From Chlamydiota bacterium (GTDB lineage Bacteria > Auribacterota > Tritonobacteria > UBA1439), in assembly GCA_012729785.1 (NCBI GenBank), contig JAAYCL010000038.1, positions 46,172-110,171 of the forward strand: 64,000 bases of DNA. Direction: 5' to 3'. The notes beneath the pieces were generated by a model. That model was not told where the DNA came from. It searched no databases and saw only the letters and a program-made list of their open reading frames with translations. A program made the position numbers and the translations under genes. This document shows positions 19,845 through 27,626 of the stretch, in pieces. Position 1 is the first letter of the stretch; each line of letters starts with the position of its first letter.

Positions 19845-21173
19845 ATGGCACGGACGAAATCAGAGGTTCTGGAACTCGTCAAGAAGCACAATGTCAGGTT
19901 CATACGCCTCTGGTTCACCGACGTTCTCGGCCGGCTCAAGGGCTTCTCCATCACACGCACCGAGCTGGCCGAGGCCCTGGAGACCGGGATGGGCTTCGAC
20001 GGCTCCTCGATCGAGGGGTTCGCGCGGATCGAGGAGAGCGATATGGTCGCGATGCCCGACCCGTCCACCTTCTGCCTGCTCCCTTGGAGACCGAAGAACG
20101 AAGGCTGCGAGGCCCGGATGTTCTGCGACATCGTCACGCCGGACGGAAACCCGTACGAGGGCGACCCGCGCTATGCCCTCAAGCGCGCCCTGAAGCACGC
20201 CGCCGACCTCGGTTACCGCTGGATGGTCGGGCCCGAGCTGGAGTATTTCTACTTCAAGAACGACCGGGCGGCCGATGTCCTCGACCGGGGCGGCTACTTC
20301 GACATGGTCCCGATGGACCTCGGCGCCGACCTCCGCCGCGAGACGATCCAGATCCTCGAGGATATGGGGATCCAGGTCGAGTACGACCACCACGAGGTGG
20401 CGCCGAGTCAGCACGAGATCGACCTGCGCTACGCCGACGCGCTCGCGATGGCCGACCACGCGATGACCTACCGGCTGGTGGTCAAGCAGGTCGCCCAGAT
20501 GCGCGGGGTCTACGCCACGTTCATGCCCAAGCCGATCGAGGGGCAGAACGGGAGCGGGATGCACGTCCACCAGTCGCTCAACAAGGGGGACCGGAACGCC
20601 TTCTTCGACGCGAAGGACCCGTACCATCTCTCCGACGTCGCCAAGTCGTACACCGCCGGCATCCTCGCGCACGCGAAGGAGTTCTGCATCGTCACCAACC
20701 AGTGGATCAACTCGTACAAGCGGCTCGTCCCCGGCTACGAAGCCCCGGTCTACATCTCCTGGGCGCAGCGCAACCGTTCGACGATGGTGCGCGTGCCGCT
20801 GTACAAGCCCGGGAAGGAGAAGGCGACGCGGATCGAGTTCAGGGCGCCGGACCCCGCCTGCAACCCGTACCTCGCGTTCGCCGCGATGCTCGCCGCGGGG
20901 CTCGAGGGGATCGAGAAGAAGTACACCATCCCCGCGCCGATGGAGGACGACATCTTCGAGTTCAGCCCGCAGGAGCGCGACGCGGCCGGGATCAAGACGC
21001 TCCCGGGGAGCCTCTACGCGGCGATCGTCGAGGCGGAGAGGAGCGCGTTCCTGCACAGGGCGCTCGGGGACCACATCTTCCAGAAGCTCATCGAGAACAA
21101 GAAGATCGAGTGGGACCGGTACCGGGTCCACGTCTCCCGGTACGAGATCGACAAGTATCTGGCGATCCTGTAG
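19845..21173 (+). CDS. glnA: Glutamine synthetase, type I (alpha-like, non-adenylylated)
   Basis: This 442-aa enzyme makes glutamine from glutamate, ammonia and ATP. Landmarks are FDGSSIEGF (51-59), the metal-binding GPELEYF and HEVAPSQHEID, NGSGMHVHQS (235-244) and the glutamate-binding NSYKRLVPGYEAPVY. The short length and the loop DIFEFSPQER (369-378) fit the GS-I-alpha type. The adenylylated tyrosine of enteric GS is replaced here by Phe371, so control by adenylylation is not expected. Confidence 0.97.
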   Translation: MARTKSEVLELVKKHNVRFIRLWFTDVLGRLKGFSITRTELAEALETGMGFDGSSIEGFARIEESDMVAMPDPSTFCLLPWRPKNEGCEARMFCDIVTPDGNPYEGDPRYALKRALKHAADLGYRWMVGPELEYFYFKNDRAADVLDRGGYFDMVPMDLGADLRRETIQILEDMGIQVEYDHHEVAPSQHEIDLRYADALAMADHAMTYRLVVKQVAQMRGVYATFMPKPIEGQNGSGMHVHQSLNKGDRNAFFDAKDPYHLSDVAKSYTAGILAHAKEFCIVTNQWINSYKRLVPGYEAPVYISWAQRNRSTMVRVPLYKPGKEKATRIEFRAPDPACNPYLAFAAMLAAGLEGIEKKYTIPAPMEDDIFEFSPQERDAAGIKTLPGSLYAAIVEAERSAFLHRALGDHIFQKLIENKKIEWDRYRVHVSRYEIDKYLAIL

Positions 21174-21200
21174 AACCGGTTGTGCGGATCCGCGCCCGAT

Positions 21201-21215
21201 CCCGCAAAAAGCGGG
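21201..21215. terminator. Short hairpin between convergent glnA and CHASE2 genes
   Basis: CCCGC-AAAAA-GCGGG lies in the 52-base gap between two convergent genes, where a bidirectional terminator would be expected. The stem is only 5 bp and lacks a T-tract, so this is weak. Confidence 0.3.
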
Positions 21216-21225
21216 CGGGACCCTG

Positions 21226-22509
21226 CTACGAGACGCGGGCCCCCCGCCGGCCCGGGACCCCGTACGCGACCCACGACACGACGGCGCTCACCGCGGGATA
21301 GAACGGGCGGATCTCCTCCCCGTGCGCCGCGAAGGCGACAATCCCCGCCCCCGCGCAGACGGCGAGCGCCGCGGCGAGGGCCGCCCACCCGCGCCGCGCC
21401 CCCCGGCCGCTCCGCCTGAAGATCCCGCGCGCGACGAAGGGGAAGACGGCCGCGAGCGCGAGTTCGAGGAGCGCCGCGAGGCGCGGCCGCCGCAGGAACC
21501 GCCCGGCGAGGAGGGCGTCGACCGTTTCCGCGTGGAGGAGCGCCGCGGGCGCGGAGGCCGGGAGACGGCCCCATCGCCGCGCCGGGAGGGGCGCCTCGCA
21601 CTCCCCGAGGACAACCACCTTCCCCGCCCATTGCGACGCCTCCGCGCGCCCGAACAGGACATCCGCGGCGGAGACGATCTTCGGCCCCCTCCCCCCGCGC
21701 GAGGGAACAAGCCGCAGCATCCCGCGCGCATCGATGGGAATCAACCGCCCGTCGAGCTCGATCCCATCCGCCGCGCCGCCCTTGAGCCGCAGCGTCACCC
21801 GCGCCGTCTTCAGAACGGTCGAGGCGAGAGCGAGCGGGAGACTCATCAGGAAGCCGTCCCCCTCCGCGGAGACGAGAGGCGCCCCGCGCACCATCGGGTC
21901 CCCGCCGCGGGGAAATCGGGGAAGGCTGGAGGGGGGCTCCCGGCTATCCCGATCCTCCGGACGGGGAACATTCGTGAACCCCGCCGATGACGTCGATTCC
22001 GCGAGAGCGACATCCACGCATCCGGTGCCGTCCGCCTTCGGCATCCGATATTCGCGCGCCTTCCCCCACGGGTTGGTGACATAGCGGATGCGGGCGTTGC
22101 GGGGCGCGGGCGGCCCGCCAGCGGACGACTGGTACCCGAACCTGAGCGCGAAGCCGCTCGCCACGTTTCCCGCCCGCCGCGCGGCATCGGCGAGCGGCCG
22201 CCCCCCGTCGGACGAGGCGGGGCACGAAACGACGCCGATGGCGCGCGGGTTGCCGCGGGCGATCCGGTCCAGGAGCCGCCCCGCCACCGACGCCGGCCAC
22301 GGCCACGGCCCGACCTCGCGGCGGCTCGCGGCGTCCGCGGCGATCACGACGCAGACGTTTCGGGCGGGGGCGTTCGGGACGAGGAGGAGGACGAGATCCT
22401 GCGCGCGCGCGGCCCACGGGCGCAGGAACGCCGGCTCCGCGGCGGCGAACGCGGCCATGCAGGCGGCGAGCAGGCACGCCCCCGCCCCGTCCCGCACCCG
22501 CATCCCCAT
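21226..22509 (-). CDS. CHASE2-domain membrane protein without an output domain
   Basis: This 427-aa protein has an N-terminal membrane anchor (10-30), a long extracytoplasmic CHASE2-type sensor domain and three C-terminal membrane helices. The sensor includes the segments RNVCVVIAADAASRREVGPWPWP and ADVLFGRAEASQWAGKVVVLGE. CHASE2 proteins normally continue into a histidine kinase, cyclase or diguanylate cyclase. This one stops after the last helix with only a few residues (VPGRRGARVS). A signalling partner could act in trans, but none is adjacent. It converges on glnA. Confidence 0.75.
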   Translation of the reverse strand: MGMRVRDGAGACLLAACMAAFAAAEPAFLRPWAARAQDLVLLLVPNAPARNVCVVIAADAASRREVGPWPWPASVAGRLLDRIARGNPRAIGVVSCPASSDGGRPLADAARRAGNVASGFALRFGYQSSAGGPPAPRNARIRYVTNPWGKAREYRMPKADGTGCVDVALAESTSSAGFTNVPRPEDRDSREPPSSLPRFPRGGDPMVRGAPLVSAEGDGFLMSLPLALASTVLKTARVTLRLKGGAADGIELDGRLIPIDARGMLRLVPSRGGRGPKIVSAADVLFGRAEASQWAGKVVVLGECEAPLPARRWGRLPASAPAALLHAETVDALLAGRFLRRPRLAALLELALAAVFPFVARGIFRRSGRGARRGWAALAAALAVCAGAGIVAFAAHGEEIRPFYPAVSAVVSWVAYGVPGRRGARVS

Positions 22510-22636
22510 CCCTCCCGTCTTTAGGCCGCCGCGCGACGGCGCACCGGCTATGGATCTCGAGGACCGCGCCGAACCGCTTCGCGTGCACCGCCGGCGCCTG
22601 CATGCTACCGCGCCCGAGGCCCGGCGTCAACGCCCG

Positions 22637-23527
22637 CTACCGGGCGCGTGGATGGAATTTTGCGTGGATCCCCTTGAGGCGGTTTGTGTCGACGTGCGTG
22701 TAGGTCTGCGTCGTGGAGATGTCGGCGTGCCCGAGCATCTCCTGCACGACCCTGAGATCGGCGCCGTGCGCGAGGAGGTGCGTGGCGAACGTGTGCCGGA
22801 GCGTGTGCGGCGTGATCCCCTTCCCGATCCCCGCCAGGCGGGCGTGCTGCGTGACGATCCGCCAGACCCCCTGGCGGGTGAACCCTCTCCCGCGGCGCGT
22901 GAGGAAGAGGACGCCGGGGGAGGCGGGGCGGGCGAACGCGGGGCGCGTCTCGGCGAGGTAGCTTTTCACGGCCTTCCGCGCCTGCCGCCCCAGCGGCACG
23001 ATCCGCTCCTTCGACCCCTTCCCCAGGCACCGGAGGTACCCGACCTCGAGGTTCACCTCCTCCGTCTTCAATCCCGCGACCTCGGAGACCCGCAGCCCGG
23101 TGGCGTACATCAGCTCGAGGATCGCCCGGTCGCGGCGGCCCTCGTGCGTGCCGGGCCGGGGCGCGGCGAGGAGCCGCTCGGTCTCCTCCACCGAGAGCAC
23201 CTCGGGGAGGTGTTTCCAGATCTTCGGGCTCTCGAGGACGTCGGTGATGTCGGCGCGCACGTACCGATTGGAGGCGAGGAAACGGAAGAAGACCTTGAGC
23301 GCGGCGAGGAAGCGCGAGAGCGACGAGCCCGCGAGGCCCCGCCGCTTCTCCGCCATCAGGTGCTCCCCGATCAGCTCGCGCGTCACGCCGTCGAGCGTGC
23401 GCACCCCGCGCTTCTCCAGGAACGCGAGCAGCCCGAGGAGGTCGCTCCGGTAGGCGGCGATCGTGAGGGGGGAGAGCCCCCGCTCGACGGCGAGGTAGTT
23501 CAGAAACTCATCGAGGAAAACCCGCAT
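22637..23527 (-). CDS. xerD: Tyrosine recombinase XerD/XerC
   Basis: This 296-aa recombinase has the N-terminal SAM-like DNA-binding domain (1-95) and the catalytic domain. Catalytic residues are Arg146 (TGLRVSE), a Lys in the KGSKERIVPL hairpin, His241 and Arg244 (HTLRHTFATHLL), His267 (LGHADI) and Tyr276 (TQTYTH). It resolves chromosome dimers at dif with a partner Xer protein. Separating XerC from XerD by eye is unsafe; the symbol follows overall resemblance. No phage or integron context is present. The MBL hydrolase gene lies 9 bases upstream in the same operon. Confidence 0.9.
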   Translation of the reverse strand: MRVFLDEFLNYLAVERGLSPLTIAAYRSDLLGLLAFLEKRGVRTLDGVTRELIGEHLMAEKRRGLAGSSLSRFLAALKVFFRFLASNRYVRADITDVLESPKIWKHLPEVLSVEETERLLAAPRPGTHEGRRDRAILELMYATGLRVSEVAGLKTEEVNLEVGYLRCLGKGSKERIVPLGRQARKAVKSYLAETRPAFARPASPGVLFLTRRGRGFTRQGVWRIVTQHARLAGIGKGITPHTLRHTFATHLLAHGADLRVVQEMLGHADISTTQTYTHVDTNRLKGIHAKFHPRAR

Positions 23528-23536
23528 GGCGCACCG

Positions 23537-24190
23537 TCAGAGCCGGAGATAGGGGTTGGAGTTCCGCTCCCTGCCGAGCGTCGTCTCCGGCCCGTGCCCG
23601 GGGAGGAGCAGCGTCTCGTCGGGCAACGGCAGTATCCTGTCCCTGATCGACGCCTCGAGCGCCTCCTGCGAGCCCCCCGGAAGGTCGGTCCTCCCGACGG
23701 AGCCGGCGAAGAGCGTGTCGCCGCTCAGGAGGATCGGCGGGGAGCTCAGATCGTGGAGGAGACAGATGCCCCCGGGCGAGTGGCCCGGCGTGTGGACGAC
23801 CCTGAAAACGATTTCTCCCGGAGCGATCGCGTCCCCGTCCTCGAGCAGGGCGTCGGGAGGGGGCGGGGGTTCGAACGGCAGGCCGAGCCTTTGCAGCAGC
23901 GGCTCCGCATGCCGCAGCATCGCCGCCTCGGCGCGGTGCATCAGGACCGGGACGCCGAAGCGGGCCTTCAGGGCGGCGTTGGCGCCCGCGTGATCGGGGT
24001 GGGCGTGCGTGTTGACGATGCAGCGCGGCCTGAGGCCTTCCTCCAGCACCCGCGCGGCGATCCGGTCCGCGTCGCCGCCCGGGTCGACGATCGCCGCCTC
24101 GCGGGTCCGCGGGCAGGCCGCGACATAGCAGTTGGCCTGCAGCGGGCCGACGACGAGCCGGTGAATCAGGGGACGAGTCGCGGTTTTCAT
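23537..24190 (-). CDS. MBL-fold hydrolase (glyoxalase II-like)
   Basis: This 217-aa metallo-beta-lactamase fold enzyme has the zinc motif THAHPDH (61-67). Further metal ligands lie in HTPGHSPGG and SGDTLFAGSVGRTD, and in the final GHGPET. The short form without the C-terminal glyoxalase II domain is common in bacteria and may act on thioesters. The substrate is not determinable. It is the first gene of a two-gene unit with xerD. Confidence 0.88.
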   Translation of the reverse strand: MKTATRPLIHRLVVGPLQANCYVAACPRTREAAIVDPGGDADRIAARVLEEGLRPRCIVNTHAHPDHAGANAALKARFGVPVLMHRAEAAMLRHAEPLLQRLGLPFEPPPPPDALLEDGDAIAPGEIVFRVVHTPGHSPGGICLLHDLSSPPILLSGDTLFAGSVGRTDLPGGSQEALEASIRDRILPLPDETLLLPGHGPETTLGRERNSNPYLRL

Positions 24191-24256
24191 CGGGGCGCCG
24201 TCCCGTATCCTACCATGTTCGGGCGCGGAGTGCGACGGGGGCCCGGGGGCGACGCC

Positions 24257-25447
24257 CTATCGCCAGCCAAAGCCGCGAGCGGAGTAGGGGTCCGTACCGG
24301 CGGAGAGAAAACCGGAGGGACGGCGTGAAGACGGTGGCTGGAAGTTGGCCGGCACCACCGCGGGCGTCGCCCCCCCGTCGAGGGGGTCAGTCGAGAGATG
24401 GGATTCGATGAGATCGCTGTAGCCGTCCCGATCGGTGTCGGGGCGGCGCGCGTCCAGGTCGGTGCCGGAGGGGCCGGCGTCGGGATCATACGGCGCGTAG
24501 GAGGACGGGTCACCGTCGTAGCCGACCTCGTCGCGGTCCCCGACTCCGTCGCCGTCGGAATCCGCCAGATTCGGATCCGTGCCGAAACGCACCACCTCGT
24601 CGCCGTCGCCGAGGAGATCCCCGTCACTGTCAGGAGAGAGCGGATCGGTGCCCCACACATGCACCTCGGCGCCGTCGTTCAACTCGTCCCCATCCGTGTC
24701 GGAGGCGAGGGGATTCGTCCCGCGGACGGAGACCTCGTCCCCGTCGCTCAATCCGTCCCCGTCCGTGTCGAGGCTCGTCGGGTCCGTCCCGGCCCGGTAC
24801 TCGGCCAGGTCGTTCAGCCAGTCGCCATCCCCGTCGGCGGTTCCGTCGTGCGAGAGATCCCCGAAGAAACGGACCTCAAAGGCGTCACCCATCCCGTCGT
24901 CGTCGCCGTCATCGTTGATGACGAGCGTCTCGTCGCACCACGCGAAGCCGTACTCGCCCGCGGGGAGGTCCGCCTCCCATGCGGCGAAATAGGGCGGCCA
25001 CTCGAACGGAAGATACGAGGTGCCGCTCAGGCGGCATGAGATGACGAGCGACGAGCCCGCCGGGAGCGGATTCGCCCGCTCCTCGTACCTGCCCGGTTCC
25101 TCGAGTATCCAGTGGTGCGCGTTCGTCTCCGGGTACACGTCGTGCGTCGATACCTCGTACAGGTAGTCGGCGAGGGGGGCGCCGTCTATCGACACCCCGA
25201 TCGTTTCGACGTCATAGGCGGCGGGGATATGCTCGGTGAAGACCAGCCCGCGCAGGGAGGAGGCGCTGAGGTTGTCGATGCGAACGGTGAGCTCGAGGGG
25301 GATGCCGGGCATGATGAGCAGGGACTCGTACTCCCTCCCGACGGCGACGGCCACGCCCTCGGGATACACGTGCCCCGACGCCCGGGTGTGCGCCGGGACC
25401 AGGAGCGCCGCCGCGAGTACCGCTGAAGGCAACCTCATCAGATCCAT
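24257..25447 (-). CDS. Secreted thrombospondin type-3-like calcium-binding repeat protein 1
   Basis: This 396-aa exported protein has a signal peptide (LPSAVLAAALLVPAHTRA) and a beta-rich domain of about 160 residues. Six or so DxDxDG-type repeats follow (such as DTDGDGLSDGDEV, DSDGDLLGDGDEV, DTDRDGYSDLIESH), each expected to bind calcium. The last 20 residues match a pattern PSGF-x5-D-x2-S-x-RG-[FY]-GW that is also present in the second repeat protein upstream. The start codon overlaps the end of the DUF362 gene by 10 bases; a second ATG at 25438 abuts that stop. It is likely co-transcribed with that gene. Confidence 0.85.
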   Translation of the reverse strand: MDLMRLPSAVLAAALLVPAHTRASGHVYPEGVAVAVGREYESLLIMPGIPLELTVRIDNLSASSLRGLVFTEHIPAAYDVETIGVSIDGAPLADYLYEVSTHDVYPETNAHHWILEEPGRYEERANPLPAGSSLVISCRLSGTSYLPFEWPPYFAAWEADLPAGEYGFAWCDETLVINDDGDDDGMGDAFEVRFFGDLSHDGTADGDGDWLNDLAEYRAGTDPTSLDTDGDGLSDGDEVSVRGTNPLASDTDGDELNDGAEVHVWGTDPLSPDSDGDLLGDGDEVVRFGTDPNLADSDGDGVGDRDEVGYDGDPSSYAPYDPDAGPSGTDLDARRPDTDRDGYSDLIESHLSTDPLDGGATPAVVPANFQPPSSRRPSGFLSAGTDPYSARGFGWR

Positions 25448-26763
25448 GCCCCCTCGTAGTAGTACTCCACGAGCCGCTGAACGTCGATCGCCGAGGCGCC
25501 GCCCTCGCGGTGCTTCTTCGACATCATATCGAGCGCCCCCCGCACGCCGTGCGCCACCATGATGCCGCTCTCCTGGCTGTTCGCCGCGTAGCCGTAGCCC
25601 CGGATCGTCGTCTCGGCCTGCGCGAGGTAGTTCTTCAACCTCCCCGCGTTGTCGGGATGGTGTCGAGCGTCGCCGGTGGCAGGGTAGAGAACGTATTTCG
25701 AGGCGACGACGTCGAGCGCCACCGGGTCTACAGAGGCGAGCAGCGTCGCCGTGTGCGGGGCGAGGCTCTCGCTGTAGGTCTCGCAGCCCGGCCCGCCGCT
25801 CTTCACTACATGGATTGCGTCCAGCACGTGCAGATCGGCCCTGCGGATTGCCGACCAGATTGTCCCTGTCGTCTTCCCGAGGTCCAGGTAGTGGTACGGT
25901 GACGTGCCGAAGGGCGCGAGCTCCATCGAGAGGAGGCCGTAGGAGTGCTTGAGGGCCCCCGTCACCTGCGCCCCGCCGTGGTCTTTCAAGACCGGCACGT
26001 TGATGAGGCGGAGCCGGTCCTCGTAGGCCGCGCCGTTCCAGATGCCGTTCTTCAGGTTTATCTTGGTCCCGAAGGGGGTCGTGATCTTCGGGTAGGTGAC
26101 CGTGCCGAAGGCCACATAGCCGTCGCGCGTCTGATCTCCCTCTGTCACCCCCACGCTCCGGATGGTGTCGAGAAGGTAGGCGCTGATGCGGGTCACCCCG
26201 GAGAACATCGACACGACAGCGTTGAACGACTGCGAGTGGTCCACCGCGTTGGCGTGCACGCCGGGCCCGAGTTCCCCTGGATCCTGGTCGCAGTCGAAAC
26301 TACCCCGCCCCTGCCCGTTCTCGACGATGACGATCTCGCCCGAGAAAGTGTCGGGGTGCTCGATGATCCGCTGGATGAGCCCGCGGAGCACGTCGGTGTT
26401 CGTCGCGCCCCGGTAGCACCACTGGCCGTTCACCTTGATGACCACCACATCGTCCGCGTGGATGATGCCGGTCGGCCCCGTGAGGAGATCGCGCGTAGTG
26501 TCGCTCTGATAGAACGGCCTCTCGCACGAGGAGAAGAGAGAGAGTACGGTATCCAGTCCCGCGTGACGGTTGGCCCCGTGCACGAACGGGTTCTCCGGGA
26601 TGTTCCCCACCCTGAGGACAAGCGTCTTGTCAGTCGAAGCCGCCCACGCTCGGCGCAGCAGACCGCCCTTGAGGGAAAGAGCGAGCGCTGCGCCCCCCGC
26701 GGCTGACGTCTTGATGAACTGGCGCCGGTTCATCTTCCGGCCCGGGCATTGGTGTCGTATCAT
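25438..26763 (-). CDS. Tat-exported DUF362 protein
   Basis: This 441-aa protein has a twin-arginine signal (MNRRQFIKTSAAGGAALALSL), so it should be folded in the cytosol and exported. The rest is DUF362-like: VVVIKVNGQW, LINVPVLKDHGGAQVTGALKHSYG and LLASVDPVALDVVASKYVLYP. Unlike the relative at 17-18 kb it has no ferredoxin cysteine clusters. The start at 26763 has AGGGAGAG upstream. The ATG at 26733, immediately before the RR motif, is an alternative. It is the first gene of a pair with the repeat protein at 24.3-25.4 kb. Confidence 0.85.
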   Translation of the reverse strand: MIRHQCPGRKMNRRQFIKTSAAGGAALALSLKGGLLRRAWAASTDKTLVLRVGNIPENPFVHGANRHAGLDTVLSLFSSCERPFYQSDTTRDLLTGPTGIIHADDVVVIKVNGQWCYRGATNTDVLRGLIQRIIEHPDTFSGEIVIVENGQGRGSFDCDQDPGELGPGVHANAVDHSQSFNAVVSMFSGVTRISAYLLDTIRSVGVTEGDQTRDGYVAFGTVTYPKITTPFGTKINLKNGIWNGAAYEDRLRLINVPVLKDHGGAQVTGALKHSYGLLSMELAPFGTSPYHYLDLGKTTGTIWSAIRRADLHVLDAIHVVKSGGPGCETYSESLAPHTATLLASVDPVALDVVASKYVLYPATGDARHHPDNAGRLKNYLAQAETTIRGYGYAANSQESGIMVAHGVRGALDMMSKKHREGGASAIDVQRLVEYYYEGAWI

Positions 26764-26812
26764 AATCTCTCCCTGCAAGAGATACGGATGCGACCATACA
26801 CTTTTCATCTCT

Positions 26813-26841
26813 ACGCTAGCATCATCCAGCCTGAATATCAA
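26813..26841 (-). promoter_or_regulatory. Candidate promoter of the Tat-DUF362/repeat-protein pair
   Basis: On the minus strand TTGATA (26841-26836) and TAGCGT (26818-26813) are separated by 17 bases, in an unusually AT-rich stretch 50 bases upstream of the DUF362 start. The boxes are partial matches. Confidence 0.45.
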
Positions 26842-26905
26842 TAGTTACTTTTACTATTAACATGCAAAACTCTCACCCACATTCAGCGGTCCTACCGTAC
26901 CCAGT

Positions 26906-27448
26906 TCAGGCCCACCCGTAGCCTCGCGGGCTCGGGGAGTCCGCGGCGTCCACGCAAAATCCAGACGGATTCCTTGAATTCGCTGCACGCCGGAGGTTGA
27001 GGCGGACGCCACCGGAAGGAGCGCCTTCCCCCGTGTCCCATCCGCACTGTGCCTCTATGTAATCGCTGTAGCCGTCATTGTCGGAATCCGGACTCGTGGC
27101 CGAGGTGAGGAAGCTGAGGATCTCCTCCCCGTCGTCGAGGCTGTCGCCGTCGTGGTCGTCATTGCGCGGATCGGCAGGGCACTGCTCCAGCTCATCCCGG
27201 CTGGTCAGCCCGTCCCCGTCCCGGTCACCGTCCAAGTCGTCAGAGGCATCGCGCGGGTCGGTCCCATCATGGAGCTCCGCGAGGTCGCCCGTGCCCCCGC
27301 CATCGGTGTTGATCCCGCACCCCGCCATGAAGGGGACGGAAAACGTTCTGCCCTCGACGGCACCGATGTAGCGGGGGATTCTGCCGATTACTGCGTCGCG
27401 GAGATCGACGGTGGCGGCGGGGGCCACGCGGGGAGCGCACGCATGCAC
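26906..27448 (-). CDS. Thrombospondin type-3-like calcium-binding repeat protein 2 (5' end possibly frameshifted)
   Basis: This 180-aa frame contains three or four Asp-rich calcium-binding repeats (DLDGDRDGDGLTSRDEL, DDHDGDSLDDGEEI, DSDNDGYSDYIEA). It ends in the same PSGF-x5-D-x2-S-x-RGYGW tail as protein 1. It opens without a usable signal peptide. In a neighbouring frame starting at GTG 27486 there is a good signal-peptide-like sequence (MKAGCIISSAVALCMRALPAW) that would join the frame if one base were gained or lost within about 27413-27435. Either the gene is frameshifted or the sequence has an error there. Confidence 0.65.
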   Translation of the reverse strand: MHACAPRVAPAATVDLRDAVIGRIPRYIGAVEGRTFSVPFMAGCGINTDGGGTGDLAELHDGTDPRDASDDLDGDRDGDGLTSRDELEQCPADPRNDDHDGDSLDDGEEILSFLTSATSPDSDNDGYSDYIEAQCGWDTGEGAPSGGVRLNLRRAANSRNPSGFCVDAADSPSPRGYGWA

Positions 27449-27516
27449 AAGGCAACGGCGCTACTGATGATGCAGCCGGCTTTCACCGCTGCCCCCACGG
27501 TGCAGGTAGGGCGTAT

Positions 27517-27578
27517 CGAAATGGCTTCGTCCGATTATTCCGGCTTCCGTTTCCCGGCGTATTTCGGAAGCCATTTCG
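27517..27578. repeat. Overlapping inverted repeats (alternative hairpins)
   Basis: CGAAATGGCTTC (27517-27528) is a perfect 12-bp inverted repeat of 27567-27578. GGCTTCCG (27542-27549) pairs perfectly with CGGAAGCC (27565-27572). The two hairpins share their right arm and cannot form together. They lie between a flippase-like gene and repeat protein 2. No T-tract follows. Confidence 0.5.
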
Positions 27579-27626
27579 GAGGATTCCCCCGACGGAACGC
27601 GGGCTGCTACGCGAGGGAACGCGAAT

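Noticed and set aside
22637-23527. Integrase of a genomic island
   Set aside because: The recombinase has XerC/D proportions and sits in a housekeeping operon with an MBL hydrolase. No attachment sites, phage genes or composition change are near.
24257-25447. CRISPR-like periodicity in the repeat-rich region
   Set aside because: The repeats are coding (DxDxDG calcium-binding units), diverged at the DNA level and unevenly spaced.
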